NCBI GenBank assembly: GCA_025060635.1
Contig: JANXBN010000005.1
Location: forward strand, 62,001-126,000
Source: Candidatus Kryptonium sp.
GTDB taxonomy: Bacteria; Bacteroidota; Ignavibacteria; Kryptoniales; Kryptoniaceae
Direction of reading: 5' to 3'
Length of the DNA: 64,000 nucleotides
A program made the position numbers and the translations under genes. The notes below the pieces were generated by a model that did not search any database, was not told the origin of the DNA, and saw only the letters and a list, made by a program, of their open reading frames with translations. Within the stretch, counting starts at the first letter, position 1; each line of letters begins with the position of its first letter. Shown here piece after piece: positions 10,545-18,480 of the stretch.

Positions 10545-10806
10545 AAACTTAACACAAGGTTTAAACTATGATTGAATATGCCCTTGGAATGATAGAAACA
10601 AGGGGACTTGTAGCTGCCATTGAGGCAGCTGATGCAGCTTGTAAAGCTGCAAATGTCAAATTAGTCGGGAAGGAATATATCGGGGGTGGATATGTCACAA
10701 TTAAAATAATTGGTGAAGTTGCTGCGGTTAAAGCAGCGGTTGACGCAGGTGCAGCAGCTGCTCAAAGAGTTGGAGAACTTGTCTCAGTCCATGTCATACC
10801 AAGACC
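10422..10806 (+). repeat. 74-bp perfect direct repeat shared by the two BMC genes
   Basis: Bases 10422-10495 and 10733-10806 are identical over 74 positions, from GCAGCGGTTGACGCAGGTGC to CATGTCATACCAAGACC. The flanking parts of the two genes are clearly diverged at the DNA level, including synonymous positions. This is best explained by local gene conversion after an older duplication. It encodes the conserved [17 protein letters not shown] segment. Confidence 0.93.
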
Positions 10807-11062
10807 AATTGATGATCTTGAAATGTTAATTTATCCTGAAAAATTATCTGATATCTCAAGTGGAAAAGCACAGATTGATCCTGTTGACCTTCCAGAAGCA
10901 AATTCTCCAGATGAGCTTCGCTCCTATCTTGAAAATTTTAGTGTGATGCAACTTAGATCAATAGCGAGAAAAATTGAGGAAATTGAATTAACAGGTCGTG
11001 AAATTTCAAAGGCGACCAAGGAAGAATTAATTGAAAAAATTATAAAAGCGAAGTTTGGCTGA
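10568..11062 (+). CDS. BMC-H shell protein with SAP/Rho_N-like C-terminal tail
   Basis: A 164-residue protein. Residues 1-88 are a complete BMC domain ([46 protein letters not shown]). After a linker (about 89-115) the last 50 residues form helices with [17 protein letters not shown] and [15 protein letters not shown], a spacing that resembles the helix-extended-loop-helix of SAP or Rho N-terminal domains, which usually bind nucleic acid. C-terminal extensions on shell proteins are known to adapt shells to cargo or to the cell. The tail assignment is by eye. It is followed six bases later by a YbbR-domain gene. Confidence 0.9.
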   Translation: MIEYALGMIETRGLVAAIEAADAACKAANVKLVGKEYIGGGYVTIKIIGEVAAVKAAVDAGAAAAQRVGELVSVHVIPRPIDDLEMLIYPEKLSDISSGKAQIDPVDLPEANSPDELRSYLENFSVMQLRSIARKIEEIELTGREISKATKEELIEKIIKAKFG

Positions 11063-11068
11063 AATTAG

Positions 11069-11986
11069 ATGAAAAACTATGTTTCATTCGTCCTTTCGGT
11101 TTTTTTTGCTTTCTTTCTCTGGGTTATTGTTAATCTTAATGGAGAGTATGAGGAAAATTTCAAGGCGAAAGTTGTTTTAAAAAATCTCCATCCAGAAAGG
11201 GCAATAAAGAATAATTATCCCGAATTTGTTAATCTCAAGTTGAAAGGGCGGGGTTGGAAAATCCTGCCCTTTTATTTTTTATCCCAGCCAAATGTCTTAA
11301 TTGATCTCTCAGGTGTTCAAAGAAATGTGAATTTGAATTTGCTTGGCGATCATCGCGTTAAAATTCCGCTTCCAGAAAATGTCAGTATACTTCGGATAGA
11401 ACCTGAGACATTGAATTTTGAATTGGACAGAAAAGTTGAGAAAAAAGTCCCTGTCGTTTTTGTATATGAGATAAATAAAGAAAACACAGGTTTTGCGTAT
11501 CCGCCAAGGGTTTTCCCAGATAGCGTTGTGATATCGGGCGCTGAATCTGTAATCTCAAAAATTGATGCAGTGTTCACAGATAAAGTTTTAATTGAGAAAA
11601 CTGGGCAAGAAATTAGCGTGAGAGTTAAAATTTCAAATCCGAACGAAAAATTAATCAAGTTAAGTGATAACTTTGCCCAAGTTAAGTTTTTAGCAGAGCA
11701 AATAGTTGAGCGTGAGTTTATTGTCCCTGTTTATGTAATTGAGTCACCTTCAGATAAAGAAGTCATACTTTTCCCGCCGAATATAAAAGTTGTTGTGCGT
11801 GGGGTTCTTTCAAAACTTGTGCCAACAGAATTAAATAAAGATACAGTGGTAAAAGCTTATGTCAGCTATCGTGATGTCGTCAATGACAAAACAGGACTTA
11901 TTAAACCTCAGATAATCTTGTCAGAGCATTTAAATCTTGTAAGTGTTAGCCCGGAGGGATTGGAATATATAATAAGGCAAAAGTGA
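11069..11986 (+). CDS. YbbR-domain protein, membrane anchored
   Basis: A 305-residue protein with one N-terminal membrane helix (YVSFVLSVFFAFFLWVIV) followed by extracytoplasmic repeats of the YbbR type, each a beta-rich unit in which segments such as PEFVNLKLKGRG, FPDSVVISGAESVISKIDAV and PPNIKVVVRGVLSKL are visible. In Firmicutes YbbR (CdaR) regulates the cyclic-di-AMP synthase CdaA encoded next to it; no cdaA gene is adjacent here, so that role is not supported locally. It is six bases downstream of the second BMC gene and probably co-transcribed with it. Confidence 0.82.
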   Translation: MKNYVSFVLSVFFAFFLWVIVNLNGEYEENFKAKVVLKNLHPERAIKNNYPEFVNLKLKGRGWKILPFYFLSQPNVLIDLSGVQRNVNLNLLGDHRVKIPLPENVSILRIEPETLNFELDRKVEKKVPVVFVYEINKENTGFAYPPRVFPDSVVISGAESVISKIDAVFTDKVLIEKTGQEISVRVKISNPNEKLIKLSDNFAQVKFLAEQIVEREFIVPVYVIESPSDKEVILFPPNIKVVVRGVLSKLVPTELNKDTVVKAYVSYRDVVNDKTGLIKPQIILSEHLNLVSVSPEGLEYIIRQK

Positions 11987-12078
11987 ATGCACTCGGAGTT
12001 AGCGACTTTGCAGTTAGTGAACTTGAGTTTTTAACAAAGTTTGCTTTTTGAATTAATAATAAAAATGGAGGTGCTAAA

Positions 12079-13098
12079 ATGAAGATAACTTCAGTTTTTA
12101 TAATCGCAATCTTGTTGGTGTTTGCTGCTAATTTTCCAACTGACTTCGTTAAGCCCAAATTAGTTGCCACATTTTCAATCGTTGCTTTTGATCCTGTTGC
12201 AAATGAGGTAGGGGTTGCTGTGCAATCAAAGTTTCCAAATGTTAGACCGATTGTCCCTTGGGCGAAAGCAAATGTCGGCGCGATTGCAACGCAAAGTTTT
12301 GCAAATGTTGGATATGGTCCAACCGGGCTTGCGCTTCTTGAGAACGGTGCAACTGCCGAACAGGCGCTTCAAATCCTTTTGCAAAATGATCCACAAAGAG
12401 AATTGAGACAAGTTGGAATAGTTGATTTTAAAGGTAATTCAGTAAGCTGGACTGGGAGTGAGTGCTTTGACTGGGCTGGAGGAATTGTGGGTTATGGATC
12501 TGAGAAAAAGTATGGTGGCAAAGGACAGATAATAGTTGGAAAGTATTACGCTGTTCAAGGAAATATACTTGTTGATCAGAGAACAGTTGAAGCTATGGCG
12601 AAAACATTTGAAGAAACGAAAGGAACACTTGCCGACCGACTTGTCGCTGCACTTGTTGCTGGTGGTAAAGCTGGAGGAGATAAACGAGGTGAGCAATCCG
12701 CCGCTTTGCTTGTTGTTAAAAAAGGAGCTGGCTATGATAGCACAATGGATAATTACATTGATATAAGCATCTACGATCATCCCAAACCGCTTGAGGAACT
12801 TCAGCGATTGTATAACCTTCATAAACTTTACTTTTTTAAAAGTGATCCAAAGAACCTTGTAAAGATAGATGAGAAAATTTGCAGGGAATTACAACAAATT
12901 ATGAAAGATCGTGGATTTTATGATGGTCCAGTGAATGGGGTTTTTGATGAGAAAACGAGAAAATCTTTACAGAATTTCATGGGATGGGAAAATTATGATG
13001 TGAGAATGCGAAATGATGATTTAATTGATCTTGAAGTTTTGCAGGATATAAGGAAAAATTATGAAATTTGGAAGGCACAGGTTGGAAGGAAGAGGTGA
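12079..13098 (+). CDS. Exported DUF1028 protein with peptidoglycan-binding domain
   Basis: A 339-residue protein starting with a signal peptide (MKITSVFIIAILLVFAANFP). Residues about 30-240 are a DUF1028 domain, an Ntn-hydrolase-like fold of unknown activity: ATFSIVAFDP, VGVAVQSKFP, GAIATQSFANVGYGP and GEQSAALLVV. Residues about 270-330 (ICRELQQIMKDRGFY, GVFDEKTRKSLQNF) are a PG_binding_1-type domain. This combination suggests a periplasmic hydrolase held near the cell wall. A good Shine-Dalgarno (GGAGGTG) precedes the ATG. An untranslated gap of 92 bases separates it from the YbbR gene. Confidence 0.85.
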   Translation: MKITSVFIIAILLVFAANFPTDFVKPKLVATFSIVAFDPVANEVGVAVQSKFPNVRPIVPWAKANVGAIATQSFANVGYGPTGLALLENGATAEQALQILLQNDPQRELRQVGIVDFKGNSVSWTGSECFDWAGGIVGYGSEKKYGGKGQIIVGKYYAVQGNILVDQRTVEAMAKTFEETKGTLADRLVAALVAGGKAGGDKRGEQSAALLVVKKGAGYDSTMDNYIDISIYDHPKPLEELQRLYNLHKLYFFKSDPKNLVKIDEKICRELQQIMKDRGFYDGPVNGVFDEKTRKSLQNFMGWENYDVRMRNDDLIDLEVLQDIRKNYEIWKAQVGRKR

Positions 13099-13146
13099 AA
13101 ATTTTGTTTTGAATTTGTGATTTTTTAAATTTTTAAAAAATTTGGT

Positions 13147-13232
13147 GCCCGGGTGGCGGAAATGGTAGACGCACAGGACTTAAAATCCTGTGTCCCGAAA
13201 GGGACGTACCGGTTCGAGTCCGGTCCCGGGCA
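13147..13232 (+). tRNA. tRNA-Leu (anticodon TAA)
   Basis: An 86-nt type II tRNA. The acceptor arms GCCCGGG and CCCGGGC pair fully. The anticodon stem CAGGA/TCCTG encloses the loop CTTAAAA, giving anticodon TAA for UUA codons. A long variable arm (GTCCCGAAAGGGAC) and a T arm with GGTTCGAGTCC follow. The 3' CCA is not encoded. It lies six bases upstream of the SRP RNA, so both are probably made from one transcript. Confidence 0.97.
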
Positions 13233-13238
13233 CAAATG

Positions 13239-13356
13239 CCCGATGTTTGGGTAAGGTCCTGCGCAACGGAATGTTGCCGAACCCCGCCAGGCCCGGAAGG
13301 GAGCAACGGTAGGCAATTAATTCCGTGTGACGCAGGGGTGCCTGCCCATCATCGGG
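13239..13356 (+). ncRNA. ffs: Signal recognition particle RNA, small bacterial type
   Basis: About 118 nt. It contains the universal SRP domain IV signature GCCAGGCCCGGAAGG followed by GAGCAACGG, and the matching strand GGTCCTGCGCAACGG opposite GTGACGCAGGGGTGCC. The ends pair through CCCGATG (13239-13245) and CATCGGG (13350-13356). A T-rich stretch at 13357-13367 should terminate transcription. The RNA binds Ffh and targets nascent membrane and secreted proteins. Its 3' end overlaps the last eight bases of the convergent GH57 gene. Confidence 0.95.
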
Positions 13357-15499
13357 TTTTGTTTTTTAAATTTACAACTATTGACTCTTCTTTAGGCCAT
13401 TTCTCTATTGCTCTGTGGTCTTCGTAGGTGTGAATGTGGAATTTAACTTTTTGAACATCGCCCTCGGCACACAATGTCTTCCTGCTTATTGAGAATTCAA
13501 AGATCTCTTTAAATGCGTATTTTATCTCAAATATCTCTTGCTTATTTCGCGCCTTGATTTTCCTGACTGAAAAACCTTCGTGATTAAACTCAATCCTTAT
13601 CTCACATGGTTCTATGAAATGAATTTCAATCTTGTGATTTTCTGTTAAGTCCCTTGATGTATCAACTCTGATGTAGAAGTTTGTTTCGTTGAATCCAAAA
13701 TATATTCTCTTTACAAGCGTTGATGCTTGATGCATTGCTGTTCCTGTGTGCGCAACATCATAATAACCTGCGTTTTCCCATTCAAAATTGCGCGCCCTTG
13801 AACCATCAATCAACGGGTAAATAAATTTCTTCGGCTCAACGATAAAGAATTTAACAAATTTTCGTTTTATTGGATGGTATAGTTCAACTGGTGGTTCAGC
13901 TCCAAATAGTTCGTAAACCCTAATAAGATGTTTTCTAAACAGTTGGTCAAATTCATCTGCTTGTGCTGTGATATGTTCATCGCCGAACCACCAACACCAA
14001 TCACTACCTTCGGCAATATAAATTTCTTCCCATGCTTTTTTTATTTTATCTTCGCTATGCTTGCCCTTTGCAATTTCTCGCACAAGGAAATCACGAGCTT
14101 GTTTAAGAAGATCCCAAGCCCTGTTATCTTCCTCATGACCGATCCAAATATTGAAATTTGCGTTTATCCACGAGCCAGGAAAAATTTTTTTCAAAGCAAC
14201 TGAATTAGCGTTAGAAAGAAAATCATTTAATCTAACAGTTTCAATTCTCTCGTCATTTGAAATCAGCCAATAAAGAGTCCGCAAAAAATCTTTCCCATCG
14301 CTTTGATAGTATTCCCAACAGTTTTCTCCATCAAGGATTATGCTTACGATTGAATTTTTTAAAGCATTTTCTCCTTCGCTTTTTATAATATCTTCGCGAA
14401 TCTTTAAAATTCTATTTACAAGATCATGTGCGGAGTCATCGGGGTTCCAACTTGAATATACAAATCCAATTAGATCTGAAAGAATCCTGTCCCTGAATAC
14501 TATTTTAACCTCGCCAAAAGGTGTTTTGTAAGAGTAGGGTTTGTAAATTTTGATTCTATCTGTATTGTTGTTTCCCTGATTTTCAATTGCGAGCGATTTA
14601 ATTAAAACTTCTTCATCTGATGCGATCCATTTGATTTTATTTTCAGCTACAAGATTTAAAACATCCTCGCTTATGCTCCCTTCGCTTGGCCACATCCCGT
14701 TTGGTTTTTCACCGAAAATTTCAGCATAAAGTTCAATTCCCTTTTTTATTTGAGCATCTGCATCTTCCGGATGAATAAACTTTTTAGCAGGTAATTTTAT
14801 GTCTGGGGAGGAAACTTTTGCAATAGAAGTGTCACACAAGAGTGGGAGAATCGGATGATAAAAAGGACTTATGCTTACTTCAATTTGACTTCGTTGTTGT
14901 GCTTCTAAATATTTAGGAATTATCCTTGACAAAATTTCATAATGTCCCTGAATTAAAATGTGTTTTTCTTGCTCGGTGAAATCTTTACCTTTTTCAAAAA
15001 AATTTTTAAATGGTTCATCATATTTGCTATATTCGCCAACCCAGACAAGGTTATACCACACTTGAAGATCAAGCCAATCTTGTTCGCTGAAATTTGAGCA
15101 AACTTCATCAAATTTTTCGGCAGTGTAGGAAAATCCACCTCGTTTGTTGAAAAGTTCAAGGTATCTTGGATATGGTTTGATCATTCTATCAAAATTTGCT
15201 ATGAAGAAGTTTTTCAAAATTTCAAACTTGTCATCTTCGCTTAGATCTTGAGGTTTTTTCTTTGATAGCTTAAGGATTTTGTCCTCTGCTTTATTATTGA
15301 CATAATCCAAGATTTGAATGATAAGTGATGGGGCGAGGTTGAAATTTTGTTTGATTTTGGGGTAGTCGTCAAGTATTCTAACCATATCCCAGTAATCTTT
15401 AACGCCGTGGAACCTCACCCAAGGAAGAAGATATTCACCATCTTCTTTATAATAAGGTTGATGCATATGCCATAGAAAAGCAACTCGTATCGGTTCCAT
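13349..15499 (-). CDS. Glycoside hydrolase family 57 (alpha-amylase/glucanotransferase type)
   Basis: A 716-residue cytoplasmic-looking enzyme of the GH57 amylase class. The first conserved region is LWHMHQPYY near the N terminus. GMWPSEGSIS near residue 270 fits the region carrying the nucleophile Glu, and IILDGENCWEYY near residue 410 fits the region with the acid/base Asp. Other markers are RDRILSDLIGF and SDWCWWFGDEH. A beta-rich C-terminal domain of about 170 residues follows. Likely substrates are alpha-glucans such as glycogen or maltodextrin. GH57 enzymes are common in thermophiles. Its stop codon falls inside the 3' end of the SRP RNA on the opposite strand. Confidence 0.9.
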   Translation of the reverse strand: MEPIRVAFLWHMHQPYYKEDGEYLLPWVRFHGVKDYWDMVRILDDYPKIKQNFNLAPSLIIQILDYVNNKAEDKILKLSKKKPQDLSEDDKFEILKNFFIANFDRMIKPYPRYLELFNKRGGFSYTAEKFDEVCSNFSEQDWLDLQVWYNLVWVGEYSKYDEPFKNFFEKGKDFTEQEKHILIQGHYEILSRIIPKYLEAQQRSQIEVSISPFYHPILPLLCDTSIAKVSSPDIKLPAKKFIHPEDADAQIKKGIELYAEIFGEKPNGMWPSEGSISEDVLNLVAENKIKWIASDEEVLIKSLAIENQGNNNTDRIKIYKPYSYKTPFGEVKIVFRDRILSDLIGFVYSSWNPDDSAHDLVNRILKIREDIIKSEGENALKNSIVSIILDGENCWEYYQSDGKDFLRTLYWLISNDERIETVRLNDFLSNANSVALKKIFPGSWINANFNIWIGHEEDNRAWDLLKQARDFLVREIAKGKHSEDKIKKAWEEIYIAEGSDWCWWFGDEHITAQADEFDQLFRKHLIRVYELFGAEPPVELYHPIKRKFVKFFIVEPKKFIYPLIDGSRARNFEWENAGYYDVAHTGTAMHQASTLVKRIYFGFNETNFYIRVDTSRDLTENHKIEIHFIEPCEIRIEFNHEGFSVRKIKARNKQEIFEIKYAFKEIFEFSISRKTLCAEGDVQKVKFHIHTYEDHRAIEKWPKEESIVVNLKNKTR

Positions 15500-15665
15500 T
15501 CTTTTCTTTAGTTTTGTTTAGTTTCATCTTATTATTTATCGGCACAGGTTTTAATTTAGCAAAATTATCACCTAATTATCAACCATTTCGGCAAATCTGG
15601 TAAAATTGATTTTGACTATTTAATTGTTTAACTTATCAAAAAGTTCAACGAAACTTTTTAAGTCA

Positions 15666-16433
15666 ATGGCTGAACCCAGGATTGAAAATGTTAAAGTTAA
15701 CGATGCCGAGACCTACGAGAAAGAGATGAGTTTTTGGGAGCATCTTGAGGAGTTGAGGTCAAGAATTATAAAATCTTTGCTTGGGATTGTTGTCGGCGTT
15801 GTAATTTGTGCTTTTTTTAGCGATACGATAGTTAATGGGATTTTAATTGTGCCAGCTAAGAAAGCAGGTTTTACTCTCCAAAATCTAAAGCCGTATGGAC
15901 AGTTTATGCTTTATATGCAGGTGGTTATAATTTCTGGCTTTGTTTTAAGTTTGCCTTTTACACTTTATCAATTTTGGAAATTCGTTGAGCCAGGTTTATT
16001 GCCGAGGGAGAAGAAATATGTACTTTGGATCGTTGCTTTTTCATCATTGTGTTTTTTTGCGGGGATCATTTTTTCATATTTCGTGGTGCTTCCGATTTCA
16101 TTGAGATTTTTCGCAGGATTTGGTAGCCAGGAGATTCAAAATATAATTGCGATAAATGAATATATGAGTTTCGTAATTGGTCTTATGCTTGCTTCCGGGG
16201 TTGTTTTTGAATTGCCAATGCTTTCATTTTTCCTTGGAAGAATCGGGATATTGACGCCAGCTTTTATGAGGCATTACAGAAAACATGCTGTTGTTGTTAT
16301 TTTGATTATAGCTGCACTTTTAACGCCAGGACCTGATATCGCAAGCCAAGCTACCCTTGCGATACCGCTTTATCTGCTTTACGAGCTTAGCATATTGATT
16401 GTTCATTTAACAGGTAAAAAAACTGGACTTTAA
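15666..16433 (+). CDS. tatC: Sec-independent protein translocase TatC
   Basis: A 255-residue polytopic membrane protein, the receptor core of the twin-arginine pathway. The cytoplasmic start motif MSFWEHLEELRSRI is diagnostic; six hydrophobic segments follow, with conserved YQFWKFVEPGLLPREKKY in the first periplasmic region and FELPMLSFFLGRIGI later. The frame continues upstream to a TTG at 15624, but the ATG at 15666 gives the usual length. tatA/B genes are not in the window. A Tat-type substrate is encoded at 46334. The polyprenyl synthase gene starts nine bases downstream. Confidence 0.95.
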   Translation: MAEPRIENVKVNDAETYEKEMSFWEHLEELRSRIIKSLLGIVVGVVICAFFSDTIVNGILIVPAKKAGFTLQNLKPYGQFMLYMQVVIISGFVLSLPFTLYQFWKFVEPGLLPREKKYVLWIVAFSSLCFFAGIIFSYFVVLPISLRFFAGFGSQEIQNIIAINEYMSFVIGLMLASGVVFELPMLSFFLGRIGILTPAFMRHYRKHAVVVILIIAALLTPGPDIASQATLAIPLYLLYELSILIVHLTGKKTGL

Positions 16434-16442
16434 AAACAAAGA

Positions 16443-17426
16443 ATGGTTCCAAATGTGAATTTAGCTGAAATAATACAACCTATAAAAGACGAACTTATTG
16501 AATTTGAACGCTCCTTTAAAAAGGCGATGTTTTCAAAAGTAAAGCTTCTTAACATAATTGCTCACTATATTTTAAGGCAAAAAGGGAAAAGAATCAGACC
16601 AACCCTCGTGCTTTTATCTGCGAAGCTCGCTGGTGAAATAAACGAATCAACTTATCATGCAGCTACTCTCGTTGAACTTCTTCACACAGCTACACTTGTT
16701 CATGATGATGTGGTTGATGAATCAGATATGAGAAGGGGCTTCCCATCTTTGAACGCGATATGGGGAAATAAGGTTTCGGTTCTCGTTGGCGATTTCTTCC
16801 TTGCGCAAGGATTGCTTATATCTTTGAGACATAAAGAATATAAATTCCTTCACATAACAAGTGAAGCAGTTCGTAGGATGAGCGAAGGTGAATTGCTTGA
16901 GATCCAAAACGCTAAGGCAAGCAATATAGATGAGGAAATGTATTTCAGGATAATTTCCGATAAAACTGCTTCTTTAATTGCAGCATGTTGTGAGCTTGGT
17001 GCAGCGAGCACAACTGATGACGAGATTGTGATAGATAAGCTCAAAAACTACGGAGAAAATCTCGGTATAGCATTTCAGCTAAGGGACGATTTACTTGATT
17101 ATATGGGTGATAGTAGTATTACTGGAAAACCGATAGGATCTGATATAAAAGACGGAAAGATAACATTACCTTTGATCTATGCTCTTAAAAATTCTTCCCG
17201 CAAGGAATCCCGCCGTGTGATAAAAATCATAAAAAATAATCCCAAAATTAAGGACATTTATTATGTAATTGACTTTGTGCGAAGTTATGGCGGTATTGAG
17301 TATACGCTAAAGATTGCTGAAGATTATCTTGATAGGGCGAAACACTTCATCAGTGATTTTCCTGAATCGCAAGTAAAAGAATCATTAATGAAACTTGCAG
17401 ATTTTGTTCTTGAGAGAGTAAGCTAA
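16443..17426 (+). CDS. Polyprenyl diphosphate synthase (trans-type, long chain)
   Basis: A 327-residue all-helical prenyltransferase. It has both aspartate-rich motifs, DDVVDESDMRRG (first) and QLRDDLLDYMGD (second), plus the GKRIRPTLVLLSAKL substrate loop and GKPIGSDIKDGKITLPL. These bind the allylic diphosphate and isopentenyl diphosphate through magnesium. The length and features fit the IspB/HepT group that makes the side chain of menaquinone or ubiquinone, but chain length cannot be read confidently. It is nine bases after tatC and precedes an outer-membrane protein gene. Confidence 0.9.
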   Translation: MVPNVNLAEIIQPIKDELIEFERSFKKAMFSKVKLLNIIAHYILRQKGKRIRPTLVLLSAKLAGEINESTYHAATLVELLHTATLVHDDVVDESDMRRGFPSLNAIWGNKVSVLVGDFFLAQGLLISLRHKEYKFLHITSEAVRRMSEGELLEIQNAKASNIDEEMYFRIISDKTASLIAACCELGAASTTDDEIVIDKLKNYGENLGIAFQLRDDLLDYMGDSSITGKPIGSDIKDGKITLPLIYALKNSSRKESRRVIKIIKNNPKIKDIYYVIDFVRSYGGIEYTLKIAEDYLDRAKHFISDFPESQVKESLMKLADFVLERVS

Positions 17427-17453
17427 ATCCAAAAACTAAAAAAGGAGCCAAAA

Positions 17454-18332
17454 ATGAAGCGAATTATTATTTTAGCTGTTTCCTTGGTCTTTTTATCATC
17501 TTTTGCTTTTTCACAGGTAGATGTAAATATGAGAAGCTTTCCAGAAGCGGCGGTTAAAGGTTATATTCAACCGCTTGTTGATGTGATGGGGGCAAATCTA
17601 AATTCAGGTCTTTATCATACTGCGTCAATGAGTAAATTATTTGGGTTTTATGTCGGTGTGAAAGGTATGGCTGTATTTGTTCCATCGTCAATGAAAAAAT
17701 TTAGAGCACAATTGGGAGCGGATTATAATCCATCAAATGTTGAAACAGCGACCGTGTTTGGTGATAAAAATGGAGGCGCAAGAACAAGATATCGTAATAT
17801 CCAAGATGTAAATCTTCCAGGAGGTCTTGGGCTTTCCCTTGTCCCACTTGCCGTTCCACAATTAAGTTTATCAACTTTTAATTCTGAATTGCTTGTTAGA
17901 TTTGTCCCATCAATAAAAATTAACGATGATATCGGAAGTATAAATCTTTTAGGAATTGGCTTGGGACATAGTGTAAGTCAATATATTCCTATGTTCCCGA
18001 TAGATATCGCTGTTCAAGGTGTGTATCAGCAATTGAAAGTTGGTTCTTATCTGAAAGCAACTGCTTTGAATGTCAATGTCCATGCAAGTAAGAGTTTTGT
18101 TTTCTTCACTCTGTATGGAGGGGTTGGGTATGAAACATTTACAACAGATATAAACTATACATATAGGCCACCGCTTGGAACACCTAAAGATATAAGTTTG
18201 AGCTTAAAAGGTAAAAACAATTTTAGAGCTACTGCTGGATTTAAGCTTGATCTTGTAATTTTTGATCTTAATGTTGACTATTCCCTTGGAAATGTAAATG
18301 TCCTTTCAGCTGGATTTGGGATTTCGTTTTAA
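17454..18332 (+). CDS. Outer-membrane beta-barrel protein, DUF6588-like
   Basis: A 292-residue exported protein with a clear signal peptide (MKRIIILAVSLVFLSSFAFS, cleavage before QVDVN). The mature part alternates hydrophobic and polar residues and ends in LSAGFGISF with a terminal Phe, both typical of outer-membrane barrels. The HTASMSKLFGFYVGVKGMAV segment resembles DUF6588 proteins of Bacteroidota, an assignment by eye. Function unknown. A strong hairpin after the stop ends the transcript. Confidence 0.75.
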   Translation: MKRIIILAVSLVFLSSFAFSQVDVNMRSFPEAAVKGYIQPLVDVMGANLNSGLYHTASMSKLFGFYVGVKGMAVFVPSSMKKFRAQLGADYNPSNVETATVFGDKNGGARTRYRNIQDVNLPGGLGLSLVPLAVPQLSLSTFNSELLVRFVPSIKINDDIGSINLLGIGLGHSVSQYIPMFPIDIAVQGVYQQLKVGSYLKATALNVNVHASKSFVFFTLYGGVGYETFTTDINYTYRPPLGTPKDISLSLKGKNNFRATAGFKLDLVIFDLNVDYSLGNVNVLSAGFGISF

Positions 18333-18344
18333 TTGTGCATATAT

Positions 18345-18369
18345 GCGGGGCAAATTTAAGTTGCCCCGC
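18345..18369 (+). terminator. Hairpin terminator after the outer-membrane protein gene
   Basis: GCGGGGCAA (18345-18353) pairs perfectly with TTGCCCCGC (18361-18369) around a seven-base loop, starting 12 bases after the stop. The following tail is only moderately T-rich. Confidence 0.7.
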
Positions 18370-18480
18370 TGCTTTGATTTAATAACTAAACTGATATGGC
18401 TGAACTATTTTAGAAGCGAAAAGCGATCGTTCTTTGGATCTTCATAATTTGATTTTAAAATCAACGAAAGATAGAGGACA

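Noticed and set aside
12439-12822. 127-codon minus-strand frame inside the DUF1028 gene
   Set aside because: The plus-strand frame encodes a recognisable domain across the same span; the antisense translation is serine- and isoleucine-rich with no domain.
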